From assembly GCA_947589345.1 (NCBI GenBank), contig CANQAC010000004.1:19144-83143 (forward strand): a DNA stretch of 64,000 bases, in the 5' to 3' direction. Each line of letters opens with the position of its first letter. Position 1 is the first letter of the stretch. Positions 1 through 8,946 of the stretch are shown piece by piece. The notes below the pieces were generated by a model. That model was not told the DNA's origin, made no database searches, and worked only from the letters and a program-made list of their open reading frames with translations. A program made the position numbers and the translations under genes. Origin of the DNA: an uncultured Akkermansia sp. Its GTDB lineage: Bacteria > Verrucomicrobiota > Verrucomicrobiia > Verrucomicrobiales > Akkermansiaceae.

Positions 1-514
1 GCACACAGCTCTCCCGCGATACTCCTTTCAGAGGAGCCTCCACCAAAAAATGCGCCGTCTTCCCGCCATCCAGTCTCGCGGTAGTTCCCTGATAAACGGC
101 TTGCGTATCTGTCACTTCCCGCTGCACGAGTGGATCACTCAGCTGCAGCTCAACCGCTATCTTTTCCGGGTACAGCCATTGCATGAGCACCCCGGTCAGT
201 AGAACACCCACAACCACAATGCACACCATCAGTGCGGTAAGCTGCGAAATGACACGGTGTGCCATCGTCCACGCCTGTTCATCCCCTTCCTTCTCCTTCA
301 CTTTACTCATAACGCTCGTAAAGCTCTGGGAAAGAGCTCCTTCCGCAAAAATATCACGCAGCATATTGGGCAGACGAAATGCCGTCAAGAACGCATCCAG
401 CGCCCCGGTAGCCCCGAAAAGAGCCGTATAAGTCATCTCACGCAACAGTCCGGTGAAGCGACAACAAAATATGGTGGCGGTCGCTATCAAACTCTTGCGA
501 TGCAGGGATGACAT
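1..514 (-). CDS. murJ: MurJ/MviN lipid II flippase, N-terminal part (cut by window edge)
   Basis: The frame read from 514 to the window edge has no stop and gives 171 residues of the N-terminus of a MurJ/MviN lipid II flippase, the inner-membrane protein that flips the peptidoglycan precursor. The signature GLLREMTYTALFGATG, then AFRLPNMLRDIFAEGALS, is typical of the family's first helices. A second hydrophobic segment follows (LTALMVCIVVVGVLLTGVLM). The ATG at 514 lies 9 bases after the TGA of the TPR gene upstream, in the same frame, with no clear Shine-Dalgarno sequence. It is the last visible gene of the hom-lysC-TPR-TPR-murJ run. The C-terminal two thirds lie outside the window. Confidence 0.9.
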   Translation of the reverse strand, partial: MSSLHRKSLIATATIFCCRFTGLLREMTYTALFGATGALDAFLTAFRLPNMLRDIFAEGALSQSFTSVMSKVKEKEGDEQAWTMAHRVISQLTALMVCIVVVGVLLTGVLMQWLYPEKIAVELQLSDPLVQREVTDTQAVYQGTTARLDGGKTAHFLVEAPLKGVSRESCV

Positions 515-523
515 GCAGCGTAC

Positions 524-2161
524 TCAGCGTTGTTTAGCCGGCAAATCTTCCTTAATTTTGCGGATAATAATTTTCGCCAAATCTCGATCTCCGGCTACCA
601 GACAAGTGCGGGCATATTCGCGCACTGCCGTGGTGTATAAGTCTTTATCGGAACTATCCAGCTTCTTGCGCGTTCCTTCATCCATGTTCTCAATCACTTT
701 GACGATATCGCGCAATCGGCGTTGTGGCGCTGTATCGTCTCCACGCTTCCGCTGCAACAAAGCCAACTCCATGCTTGCCCGCAGAGCTTTGCCATCCGAT
801 AAATCCGGATAAGCCTCTTGCGCTGCACGCATGGCCTCTGCACCCCACTTGACAGCCTGCTCCTTTGCTCCATTATCGGCGTGCAAACGCGCTATCTCAC
901 GCGCAATGCGAGCGCGTTCTTCTTTGTCTGCTTTCGTCGTTTTCGGCTGCGCCTGCATCACCGACCAGAGACGGGAAAGAGCTTTCTCGCGTTCTTTACC
1001 TTCTGTGTTGGTTGACAGATAGGTAAGTGCCGTCAGGAGCGACGCGGCGGAGGATTCGTGCTCCACGAGAAAACGGCAATCCTCCATAGCTTCAGCTTTC
1101 GCCCCACGAGCCATATTGGCTTTAGCGCGAAGTCGGGCTGTTTTGAGCTGCCAATTCAAATCCGTTTCTCCGTATCCTTCCGCAAAAGCATTAGCCAGAG
1201 TGAGCGCTTGAGCGCAGCCATCGTAATCGCCCATGCGCAGGCGCAACTCGCCAAGAATAAGATAACACTGCGGCAGCTTGTGTTCCTTATCTGAATACTC
1301 CAGAAGAGCATCACGACAATGCAGCAACTTCCCCTCGATCTCCTTGAGCGCCGCGTGGGTAAGCGCCGGATTATCCGCAAGGGCGGTGGAGACCTCCTCG
1401 AGCATCAACCGTGAGGTGGCCAGACAAGGGGGCCATTTTGCCTGTTCCAAAATATTTCGCACCAACTGCAGTGCATGTTCTTTAACCGTACTCACATCGA
1501 CGCGTAACATTTGCAAATCCGCCGCTTCAGCCGCCAATTCGGGCGTGGAAAAGCGAGCCAGCACTGCGGGTGAATCCAATCGCGAAATAGCCTTCACAGC
1601 GCCATCGCTGTTGTGCATCTTCAGGCAAGTTTCAGCCGTTCGCCGGATGGATCGCAGCAGCAGTTCCGTATTTGTCGGCTGTGAAAATGAGGCATCCTGC
1701 AACTTTTGATCCAAATGCAGTTGCAGTTCATAATTCTCATGTTGCAGTGCGGCAATGGCCAATCTCTCCAAATCCGGCAGATTTGCTAAATCCTCCACCT
1801 CGGGTAAAATCTGCACCGCCTCATCCCACAACCCCTTATCAAACAGACGACTCATCAGTATCCAGCGCACGCGTCGGCGCGTCTCGTCATCTTTGATCCA
1901 ACCCAGTCGAGCCTTGCTGTTCTCAGCTAATGACAGAAGTTGCGCTTTGTCACCAGAGAGATCTGACAACAAGCGATTCAAATTCGCGTTCGCCTCAGAA
2001 TTATCCGGATAGTAGATGGTCTCTCCTTCAAAAAAACGCACAATGCTCTCTCCTTTGGCCCAGATAAGCCAAAGCAACAGCGCCGTGCCTATGACAGCAA
2101 TGGAGGCAACGGGAAGCGTGAAATTGCCGGATTTACGTCCGGCTCGATAACGTCGATTCAT
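524..2161 (-). CDS. membrane-anchored TPR-like protein, function unknown
   Basis: A protein of about 545 residues. A basic N-terminus (MNRRYRAGRKSG) is followed by one hydrophobic helix (LPVASIAVIGTALLLWLIW), then a long alanine/leucine-rich helical region with degenerate TPR-like repeats. I infer a single-pass inner-membrane protein with its repeats in the periplasm. The ATG at 2161 is chosen because it starts just after the upstream stop (19 bases) and puts the helix at a usual distance from the N-terminus; the frame stays open to 2251, overlapping the upstream gene. No enzyme motif is visible. It has the same architecture as its upstream neighbour, and the pair sits between lysC and murJ. 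A scaffold role near cell-wall synthesis is possible but unproven. Confidence 0.75.
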   Translation of the reverse strand: MNRRYRAGRKSGNFTLPVASIAVIGTALLLWLIWAKGESIVRFFEGETIYYPDNSEANANLNRLLSDLSGDKAQLLSLAENSKARLGWIKDDETRRRVRWILMSRLFDKGLWDEAVQILPEVEDLANLPDLERLAIAALQHENYELQLHLDQKLQDASFSQPTNTELLLRSIRRTAETCLKMHNSDGAVKAISRLDSPAVLARFSTPELAAEAADLQMLRVDVSTVKEHALQLVRNILEQAKWPPCLATSRLMLEEVSTALADNPALTHAALKEIEGKLLHCRDALLEYSDKEHKLPQCYLILGELRLRMGDYDGCAQALTLANAFAEGYGETDLNWQLKTARLRAKANMARGAKAEAMEDCRFLVEHESSAASLLTALTYLSTNTEGKEREKALSRLWSVMQAQPKTTKADKEERARIAREIARLHADNGAKEQAVKWGAEAMRAAQEAYPDLSDGKALRASMELALLQRKRGDDTAPQRRLRDIVKVIENMDEGTRKKLDSSDKDLYTTAVREYARTCLVAGDRDLAKIIIRKIKEDLPAKQR

Positions 2162-2180
2162 GTCAGTGTAGTGATAGTGA

Positions 2181-3818
2181 TTATCGTTTACGTCGCTTGT
2201 GAGGTGTCTTCTTCGCGGCAGGTTTCCGGGCAGCTTTGGCAGCTCGAGCAACTACTGGTTTGGTAACGCTCTTTCCTTGAGAAGCGACCGACGGCGTGGG
2301 CCTTGTTTGCGGTGCGGCAAGGTGATTGCGACACTGCTGTATTTGCTCTTGTATCTCCTCCCGAGCTATGCGGTCCTCCTGCGGCACCATATTAAGCAGT
2401 TGCTCCAGCACCCCGACTGCTTCGGTCCAACGCTGAGCCTGAGATAATGCCGACGCCTGACCTTCCAAAGCGCTGACTCGCAGACGATGTTCCGAAGGCA
2501 AAGTAGCGGCTGCTTTGCCATACCATTCCTCAGCTGCGGCCGGATGACCCATCTGGTCCTGCGCCTGTGCATGCAACAAGTAACTACGTCCTAAACTCGT
2601 CTTATCCTCGGTATAATATTTCTCCCGCAAGTTGCAGCACTCCTGTGCCGATTGCTGCGCCTCCGCAGGCATGCCAAGCGCTAAATAACACCAGCTCATC
2701 CCCTCCAACGGGTGTACCCTCAACCCTTCCTCCGCTTCGGGTATCATATCAAGCTGCCGTTTGAAAATGGCCAAGGCATCTTCATAGTCGTGCACCAGAT
2801 AGAGTGCCCAGCCACGTTTACCGGTAATTTCAGCGCGGAAAAGCGCCGATGGCGATATCACGGGACCGGCTTCAGCCTCCACACGTTCTAACAGCGCCAA
2901 GGCGGTTTGCGCACGCCCCAGATTGAGTGCTACCGAGGCAAGATCGCGCAATGCCAAAGCGCGGTATACACGAGCCGCAGCATCCTTGCCCGTGAGCAAC
3001 TTCAACCCGTCTCGAAGACAATTTACGGCGGCCTCATCATCATGCAACGCAAAGTACGCATACCCTCGACACACCAGCAACGTGGGTGAAGACATCGGCA
3101 GTGTTGTATCACAAACGACCTTGTTGAGTACCTCCTGAGCATGGACATGCGCCCCCAAACTGCGCTCCAACTTCGCTAGAAAGACGCGCAACTCTGCCGC
3201 CAAGTCAGGCGTGCCTTGTGCCGTCATCCCGGTGAGCAACTTTTGCAAAGCATTCATGCGCTCCTCACGGGAGCCGCCACTGCCTGCACTCAGTAAAGAT
3301 GCGCGCTCTCGCACTACCCCTGCATATTCTTCCGATAAATTCAACACGCAAAAGGATTCTTGAGCCGCATCATAGTACGCCTGCGCTTTGTCCCATTGGT
3401 CATTCTTCACCAGCGCGTGCGCTACCTGCAACATCCTGCGGGCCCACTCGGCATTCATCTCCACTTGCGGCGGCAGCACTTCATCCACCACCCCTTCTAC
3501 CTCTGCAAAAGATCCACGGTTCACCAGCTCGCGCAGTAACTGCCACAGCGTCTCGCGTTTCACTTCCTCGCTTGCACACATACCGAAGGTTTCGGCACGC
3601 TGTTGGACAGCTGTTATTAACTCTTGGTCGCTTGCATCCGTCAACCTCAGTACTTCTGCCACTCGGTCGATGGCACGGTGCGCTGTCAGCATGTGCAGCC
3701 CCATACCGAGGGCAAATCCCACCAGCACCATCAATGCCCCGATTCCATATTTCTTCACCGCACCAGCTATCCCGTCCGGTTTATTTTCTTTGGAATTGTT
3801 GAAAAAAGGAAATTGCAT
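2181..3818 (-). CDS. membrane-anchored TPR protein with basic tail, function unknown
   Basis: 545 residues. After a short polar N-terminus there is one membrane helix (IGALMVLVGFALGMGLHML). A long series of TPR-like helical hairpins follows, for example around AYFALHDDEAAVNCLRDGLK and GWALYLVHDYEDALAIFK. The last 35 residues are rich in Lys, Arg, Ala and Pro and end in HKRRKR, a tail that could bind nucleic acid or an acidic surface. The start lies 42 bases after the lysC stop, so the gene is probably in the hom-lysC transcript. It shares its layout with the next gene and may be a divergent paralogue. No catalytic motif is seen. Confidence 0.75.
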   Translation of the reverse strand: MQFPFFNNSKENKPDGIAGAVKKYGIGALMVLVGFALGMGLHMLTAHRAIDRVAEVLRLTDASDQELITAVQQRAETFGMCASEEVKRETLWQLLRELVNRGSFAEVEGVVDEVLPPQVEMNAEWARRMLQVAHALVKNDQWDKAQAYYDAAQESFCVLNLSEEYAGVVRERASLLSAGSGGSREERMNALQKLLTGMTAQGTPDLAAELRVFLAKLERSLGAHVHAQEVLNKVVCDTTLPMSSPTLLVCRGYAYFALHDDEAAVNCLRDGLKLLTGKDAAARVYRALALRDLASVALNLGRAQTALALLERVEAEAGPVISPSALFRAEITGKRGWALYLVHDYEDALAIFKRQLDMIPEAEEGLRVHPLEGMSWCYLALGMPAEAQQSAQECCNLREKYYTEDKTSLGRSYLLHAQAQDQMGHPAAAEEWYGKAAATLPSEHRLRVSALEGQASALSQAQRWTEAVGVLEQLLNMVPQEDRIAREEIQEQIQQCRNHLAAPQTRPTPSVASQGKSVTKPVVARAAKAARKPAAKKTPHKRRKR

Positions 3819-3860
3819 GGAAATTGTCGGTTGGAAATGTGTCTCGGCGTTACCCCGTAA

Positions 3861-5084
3861 TCAGGCTTCTTTCTCCAGATGAAAAGCGGCGTGTACCACG
3901 CGAGCTGCCTTTTCTATATCCGATGCTTCTACCGTGGTGGATATGCGAATTTCTGACGTGGCAATCATGCCCGTATGTATACCCGCATCCGCCAAGGCAC
4001 GGAACACCGTGGCCGCTACGCCTGAATTGGAACGCATCCCCACCCCTACCACGGATAATTTCGCCAGCCCGGCCTCAGTATCCAGCCGCGCCTCCGGCCC
4101 AAGCTGAGGCAACACCTTCTTGAGCGCCGCCTGAGCCGCGCCAAGCTCGTTCATATTCATGGTGAATGATTGACGAGCTTTGCCATCGTGAGCCGTGTTG
4201 GCCACAATCATGTCGATGTTAATCTCCGCGTCCGCCAATGCTGTGAGGATGATAGCCGTGTAAGCCACCGGGGCCGTAATGCTCGACACGGTGACTCGCG
4301 CTTGGTTACGCTCAATAGAGACGCCGCGCACGGCGAGCGACTCCATGGCTGGATTTTCTTCTTGAACGATGGTTCCGGGATTATTGTTCATAGAATTGCG
4401 TACTTCAAAAATAACTCCAAACTTTTTGGCGAGTTCCACGGAGCGCGCCTGCATCACCTTGGAACCGCTCGATGCCATCTCCAGCATCTCCTCGTAGCTC
4501 AGCACCGTTATTTTGCGAGCGTCCTTCACCACCCGCGGATCACAGGTGTATACCCCATCCACATCGGTGTATATTTGGCACAAATCCGCCTTAACCGCAG
4601 CGGCTAGGGCGATGGCCGATAAATCGGATCCACCTCGTCCCAAGGTGTGAATTTCTCCATCGGGAGTCATCCCTTGAAATCCGGCACACACCACGATATA
4701 CCCACTCCGCAGGGCGTCAATAATACGTTGGGGGGAGATGGACTCTATGCGCCCGCGAGTATGGCTGCCATACGTACATATTCCTGCCTGCCCTCCCGTG
4801 AAACTCACCGCCTTCCCTCCCATATCCGCAATCGCCATGCACAGCAGCGCCACTGATTGCTGTTCACCTGTCGACACGAGCATATCCATCTCACGCTCCG
4901 GCGGGTTATCCATCACTTGGCGCGCCATACCGATCAGTTTATCTGTGACGCCGCTCATAGCCGACACCACGGCAACCACTTGATTACCGGCGCTCTGTGT
5001 TTCCATGAGACGGCGACCAACATTGCGTATGCGATCAATAGTACCCACGGATGAACCGCCATATTTTTGTACAATGAGAGCCAT
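3861..5084 (-). CDS. lysC: aspartate kinase
   Basis: Aspartokinase catalyses the first step of the aspartate family (lysine, threonine, methionine, diaminopimelate). The 407-residue protein opens with MALIVQKYGGSSVGT, the family's K-(Y/F)-GGSS nucleotide-binding motif. It carries the STGEQQS and GRGGSDLSA motifs and ends in two ACT domains for amino-acid feedback (for example LADAEINIDMI and LADAGIHTGMIATSEI). The ATG at 5084 is chosen because it restores the canonical N-terminus and has a good Shine-Dalgarno sequence (AAGGAA) 8 bases upstream; the frame stays open further to 5282 but overlaps hom. The hom stop lies one base before this ATG, so the two are translationally coupled. Confidence 0.96.
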   Translation of the reverse strand: MALIVQKYGGSSVGTIDRIRNVGRRLMETQSAGNQVVAVVSAMSGVTDKLIGMARQVMDNPPEREMDMLVSTGEQQSVALLCMAIADMGGKAVSFTGGQAGICTYGSHTRGRIESISPQRIIDALRSGYIVVCAGFQGMTPDGEIHTLGRGGSDLSAIALAAAVKADLCQIYTDVDGVYTCDPRVVKDARKITVLSYEEMLEMASSGSKVMQARSVELAKKFGVIFEVRNSMNNNPGTIVQEENPAMESLAVRGVSIERNQARVTVSSITAPVAYTAIILTALADAEINIDMIVANTAHDGKARQSFTMNMNELGAAQAALKKVLPQLGPEARLDTEAGLAKLSVVGVGMRSNSGVAATVFRALADAGIHTGMIATSEIRISTTVEASDIEKAARVVHAAFHLEKEA

Positions 5085-5085
5085 A

Positions 5086-6408
5086 TCAAGTTCCTTGGAA
5101 TGTTTCAATGCGCAGCACCACGGGGTCTGCCACCACGGTGTCCAGCTGGCGTATCTCGTCAAGCGCTTTCTGCAGCTGCCCCCATGGGCACGCATGCAAC
5201 ATGAAAACCAAGTGATTCCACTCCGTTTTCCCGCCCTCATGTTCTCCATCGGCAGATGAAGTTGCGGATATACCCACATCATGCCGCGAAAATGCCGCTG
5301 CTATAGAAGCAATCACACCATGACAGTCTTTTACTCGGAAGCGCACGTAGCAGGGAGTCACAGTTTCCTCCACCGGCAACACTTGAACTTCCTGTGTGTA
5401 CGGCTGGAATCCCGTGTGGTATCCCTGCAGACGACACTCTCTCATCGCAAGCACCACATCGCTTACCACAGCGCTGGAGGTCGGGTTTTTTCCTGCCCCT
5501 CGTCCGTAAAAAATGGTTTCACCCACGAGGTCGCCACGCACCGCAATGGCGTTGAAAACACCCTCCACCTTGGAGAGGAGATGCTGCTGAGGGACAAAAC
5601 TCGGCTGAACGCGCAATTCAAGCGCTTTCCTTTCCTGATGATGCCGTATGACGACCAATAGCTTGATGGTATAGCCCAACTGGCGCGCAAAAGTGAAATC
5701 CACTGGTTCCACTTGCTCGATACCGGTCACGCTGATAGTCTCCGGGCGCAAGGGGGTACCATAAGCCAACATGGCGAGGATAAGTCCCTTATATGCGGCA
5801 TCCCATCCGTTGATATCCAGTGTAGGATCCGACTCCGCATAACCTAACTGTTGCGCCTGACGTAACGCCTCGTGGTAAGGCAACGCCTCTGTCGCCATAG
5901 CGGTGAGTATGTAGTTGCTCGTGCCGTTGATGATGCCAACAATAGCGCTGACATTATTGCAAATAAGCGAATTTTGCAAACTCCGCACAATGGGAATACC
6001 ACCACCGCACGATGCCTCAAAATACAGGGGCACCCCCTTCTCTTGAGATAGCCGGAAAAGTGTATTCCCGTGTTCTGCCAACAAGGCCTTGTTGCCGGTA
6101 ACCACCGGTTTCCCTTTCTCCAGTGCCGCCCGCACCAGATCATAGGCTTCCGTAATTCCACCTATCAATTCAATGATGATATCTATCTGATCGTCCTCTA
6201 CGAGTTCTCGCCAATCCTCCGTCAATACCCCCGGAGCTAATTCTACGCTCCGCCGGCGCTTCTTGTCCCGCACAGCCACTCTCCTCACTTCATACGATAT
6301 CTGCGCCCGCGCCTCCAGTATGTCACGATTGCGCAGCAATGCCTCATAGACTCCCGAACCCACGGTCCCCAGCCCGGCTAGTCCAATCTGCAAATTCTCT
6401 CCCAACAT
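5086..6408 (-). CDS. hom: homoserine dehydrogenase
   Basis: NADPH-dependent homoserine dehydrogenase, the branch from aspartate semialdehyde to threonine and methionine. The 440-residue protein begins with a Rossmann nucleotide fold (LQIGLAGLGTVGSGVYEALL). It contains the catalytic-domain motifs VVTGNKALLAEHG, EASCGGGIPIV and GIINGTSNYILT, and ends in an ACT domain (KDCHGVIASIAAAFSRHDVG). The ATG at 6408 is preferred over the in-frame TTG at 6447: that TTG is part of a -35 box (TTGAAA), and a perfect TATAAT lies 10 bases upstream of 6408. The mRNA is then nearly leaderless. lysC follows after a single base. Confidence 0.95.
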   Translation of the reverse strand: MLGENLQIGLAGLGTVGSGVYEALLRNRDILEARAQISYEVRRVAVRDKKRRRSVELAPGVLTEDWRELVEDDQIDIIIELIGGITEAYDLVRAALEKGKPVVTGNKALLAEHGNTLFRLSQEKGVPLYFEASCGGGIPIVRSLQNSLICNNVSAIVGIINGTSNYILTAMATEALPYHEALRQAQQLGYAESDPTLDINGWDAAYKGLILAMLAYGTPLRPETISVTGIEQVEPVDFTFARQLGYTIKLLVVIRHHQERKALELRVQPSFVPQQHLLSKVEGVFNAIAVRGDLVGETIFYGRGAGKNPTSSAVVSDVVLAMRECRLQGYHTGFQPYTQEVQVLPVEETVTPCYVRFRVKDCHGVIASIAAAFSRHDVGISATSSADGEHEGGKTEWNHLVFMLHACPWGQLQKALDEIRQLDTVVADPVVLRIETFQGT

Positions 6409-6418
6409 GCGAGCGCGG

Positions 6419-6447
6419 ATTATACGCCCTGCCTGCTCTATTTTCAA
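6419..6447 (-). promoter_or_regulatory. hom-lysC promoter, near-leaderless
   Basis: On the minus strand TTGAAA (6442-6447) and TATAAT (6419-6424) are separated by 17 bases. The -10 box ends 10 bases before the hom ATG at 6408, so transcription would begin about 3-4 bases upstream of the start codon. Confidence 0.75.
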
Positions 6448-6667
6448 GCCTTAACTCTTCCTCTTCTCCTATTCTTCAAAAAATCTTCTCTCTTTCCCTG
6501 CATCCACCCCTCGTCTTCAAACTCGCTTTCCTCTGCAACGAAGCGTTCAGTTACTCGAGCCAATATCTGCCAACACCTTCGGAAACGGAGTACATGACAA
6601 TCTCTGCTAAGAGACGTCCTCTTGTTCAAACATCGAGAGAGTGGCAAAGGAAGAAATCAATTTCATC

Positions 6668-6697
6668 TTGACCTCAAGTAACCTGAAGAAATAAAAT
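6668..6697 (+). promoter_or_regulatory. promoter of aldo/keto reductase gene
   Basis: TTGACC (6668-6673) and TAAAAT (6692-6697) are spaced by 18 bases. The -10 box ends 9 bases before the ATG at 6707, giving a leader of only a few bases. The rest of the 298-base hom/reductase intergenic region shows no other clear signal. Confidence 0.6.
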
Positions 6698-6706
6698 ATC
6701 TTCAAT

Positions 6707-7558
6707 ATGGAAACTCTTACACTCAATGATGGAAATAGCATCCCGGTTATAGGATTCGGAGTCTTTATGATCCCCAACAATGGCCCTGCTTACCAAGCTG
6801 TGCGTACTGCATTGGACGTCGGCTACCGCCACATTGACACCGCAGCAGCTTATCTCAATGAGGAAGATGTAGGAAAAGCCGTACGCGACAGCGGAGTTCC
6901 ACGTGACCAAATCTTTATCACCAGCAAGCTCTGGATTTCCGACCTAAGCTATGAGGGGGCTAAGCGAGGTATCGCACGTTCCTTGCGCAAACTGGGCACC
7001 GATTACATGGACCTCTACCTCATCCACCAGCCATATGGTGATATCCCCGGTGCATGGTCCGCCATGGAGGAAGCTAAGTCCAAAGGTATCCTCCGTTCCA
7101 TCGGCGTGTCCAATATGTCCCCTGCCATTTACTCGCGGTTCGTACCTCTCCTCTCCGTAAAACCGGCGGTGAACCAAGTAGAGTTCAATCCTACATTCTT
7201 GCAAAAACCCCTACGCCAAATGATGGAAAAAGACGGTGTCGTAACAGAAGCCTGGTACCCGCTGGGACACGGCGATGCTGCTCTGCTTTCCTCCCCTGTT
7301 GTCACGCGTTTGGCTCAAAAATACGGTAAGGATGCCGGACAAATCATTATCCGATTTGAAATACAGGAAGGTGTGATTCCCCTGCCTAAATCCTCCACTC
7401 CGGCTCGCATCCAATCTAACTTGGATGTCTTTGACTTTAAACTATCCGAGGACGAGATGACAACCCTCCGTTCTCTGGATACCGGCAAGGGAAAGCATGA
7501 CCCGGATACCCCGGGATTAGGCGATACTCTTCGTAACGCTTTTATTATTGAAGATTAA
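6707..7558 (+). CDS. aldo/keto reductase
   Basis: 283-residue NAD(P)H-dependent aldo/keto reductase, of normal length for the family. The family's catalytic tetrad is visible as Asp44 and Tyr49 (in HIDTAAAY), Lys74 (TSKLW) and His107 (YLIHQPYGD). The family hallmark GVSN follows (SIGVSNMSPAIYSRF), as does the nucleotide-binding region near IPLPKSSTPARIQSNLDVF. It resembles the 2,5-diketo-gluconate reductase-like bacterial members; the substrate cannot be told from sequence. It is transcribed alone, away from hom. Confidence 0.93.
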   Translation: METLTLNDGNSIPVIGFGVFMIPNNGPAYQAVRTALDVGYRHIDTAAAYLNEEDVGKAVRDSGVPRDQIFITSKLWISDLSYEGAKRGIARSLRKLGTDYMDLYLIHQPYGDIPGAWSAMEEAKSKGILRSIGVSNMSPAIYSRFVPLLSVKPAVNQVEFNPTFLQKPLRQMMEKDGVVTEAWYPLGHGDAALLSSPVVTRLAQKYGKDAGQIIIRFEIQEGVIPLPKSSTPARIQSNLDVFDFKLSEDEMTTLRSLDTGKGKHDPDTPGLGDTLRNAFIIED

Positions 7559-7745
7559 TTAATATTGTTCTATTTGATAAAGCAAACAGTAGAATGTCCG
7601 ATGGGTATGACAGCCTAGTTCTTGGACGTGATGGAAATGCTGCCCGCGGATCCGCTTTTCGTACATCGCTGACGCTTTCACAAACGTAAAAGCGCAACGG
7701 ATTCCCCCGCCTAAGGATCACCATTCAATTCAGGCATCACAACTC

Positions 7746-8939
7746 TCACTGCTCGACGCAGGTCCAGGGAAGACCGTAGCGGGTCAGTGCATCCATGAAC
7801 GGATCCGGATCATTTTGTTCCATGTTGAAGACACCTGCGCCGCCCCAAATGCCGGAGAGAATCATGCGTCCGCCAATCGCGGCAGGTACTCCCGTCGTGT
7901 AAGAAATGGCTTGTGAACCAACCTCACGGAAACAAACTTCGTGGTCGCAAATGTTGTATATGTAGACCTTTTTGTCCCTCCCCTCTTTTTTACCCTGAAT
8001 GACACAACCGATACAAGTCTTACCATGGGTCGTTTTCCCTAAATCTCCAGGATTCGGCAACACCGCTTTCAGAAACTGCAGAGGGACAATCTCCATACCG
8101 TTGTAAAGCACCGGATCAATCCGCGTCATACCAACATTTTTCAGTACAGTTAAGTGATTGATATAGTTCGGTGAAAAACTCATCCAAAACTGCGCTTTTT
8201 TAATGGTAGGGATATGCCGCACCAGCGACTCCATTTCCTCGTGATACATACGGTAAATCTCGTAAGTACCAACGCCCTCCGGGCAAGTAAACGACTTGTG
8301 TAAGCTCATGGCCGGAGTCTCTACAAACTGCCCTTCCTCCCAATGGCGGCAGGGGGCAGAAACTTCTCGGATATTGATTTCTGGATTGAAGTTCGTGGCA
8401 AAAGCCTGACCATGGTCGCCTCCATTAACATCAATAATATCAAGATATTCAATGGAATCAAAGTGGTGTTTAAGAGCCCATGCTGTGTAGATATTCGTGA
8501 CACCTGGATCAAAACCGGAACCGAGTAAAGCGAAGAGTCCCGCCTTTTTAAAGCGCTCGTGATAAGCCCATTGCCAGCTGTATTCAAACTTCGCGACATC
8601 GCGGGGCTCGTAATTAGCCGTGTCCAAATAGTTGCACCCGGCCTCTAAGCAAGCCTCCATCAATGGTAAATCTTGGTAGGGCAGCGCCACATTGAGCAGC
8701 AAGCCCGGCTTAAGTTCGCGAAGCAGCGCCACCGTACTCGGCACGTCATCCGCATCCAGTTGGTGTGTCGTGACAGACACGCCCTCACGCGCAAGCACGT
8801 CAGCCGCAATGGCTTCACATTTGCTCAACGTCCGCGAAGCAAGGTGGATCTCCCCATACACATCCGTCATCTGTGCACATTTATGCGCCACCACATGCCC
8901 CACGCCGCCGGCGCCTACGATGAGTACTGATTTTTTCAT
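7746..8939 (-). CDS. carboxynorspermidine/carboxyspermidine synthase (saccharopine dehydrogenase-like)
   Basis: 397 residues with an N-terminal Rossmann motif (VLIVGAGGVGHVVAHKCA) and the conserved LGSGFDPGVTNIYTAWA segment of the saccharopine dehydrogenase-like family that makes carboxy(nor)spermidine from aspartate semialdehyde, a diamine and NADPH. Its presence with nspC (24021-25226) supports a carboxyspermidine route to spermidine or norspermidine. It supplies polyamines in the cytoplasm and draws on the same aspartate semialdehyde as hom. The start lies 7 bases after the stop of the phosphorylase-like gene, so the two are probably cotranscribed. Which diamine is used cannot be read from the sequence. 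Confidence 0.9.
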   Translation of the reverse strand: MKKSVLIVGAGGVGHVVAHKCAQMTDVYGEIHLASRTLSKCEAIAADVLAREGVSVTTHQLDADDVPSTVALLRELKPGLLLNVALPYQDLPLMEACLEAGCNYLDTANYEPRDVAKFEYSWQWAYHERFKKAGLFALLGSGFDPGVTNIYTAWALKHHFDSIEYLDIIDVNGGDHGQAFATNFNPEINIREVSAPCRHWEEGQFVETPAMSLHKSFTCPEGVGTYEIYRMYHEEMESLVRHIPTIKKAQFWMSFSPNYINHLTVLKNVGMTRIDPVLYNGMEIVPLQFLKAVLPNPGDLGKTTHGKTCIGCVIQGKKEGRDKKVYIYNICDHEVCFREVGSQAISYTTGVPAAIGGRMILSGIWGGAGVFNMEQNDPDPFMDALTRYGLPWTCVEQ

Positions 8940-8946
8940 TATGCGC

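Noticed and set aside
6409..6447. TTG start for hom at 6447, adding 13 residues
   Set aside because: The TTG is the start of a -35 box TTGAAA with a perfect TATAAT 17 bases on; the ATG at 6408 fits the family N-terminus.
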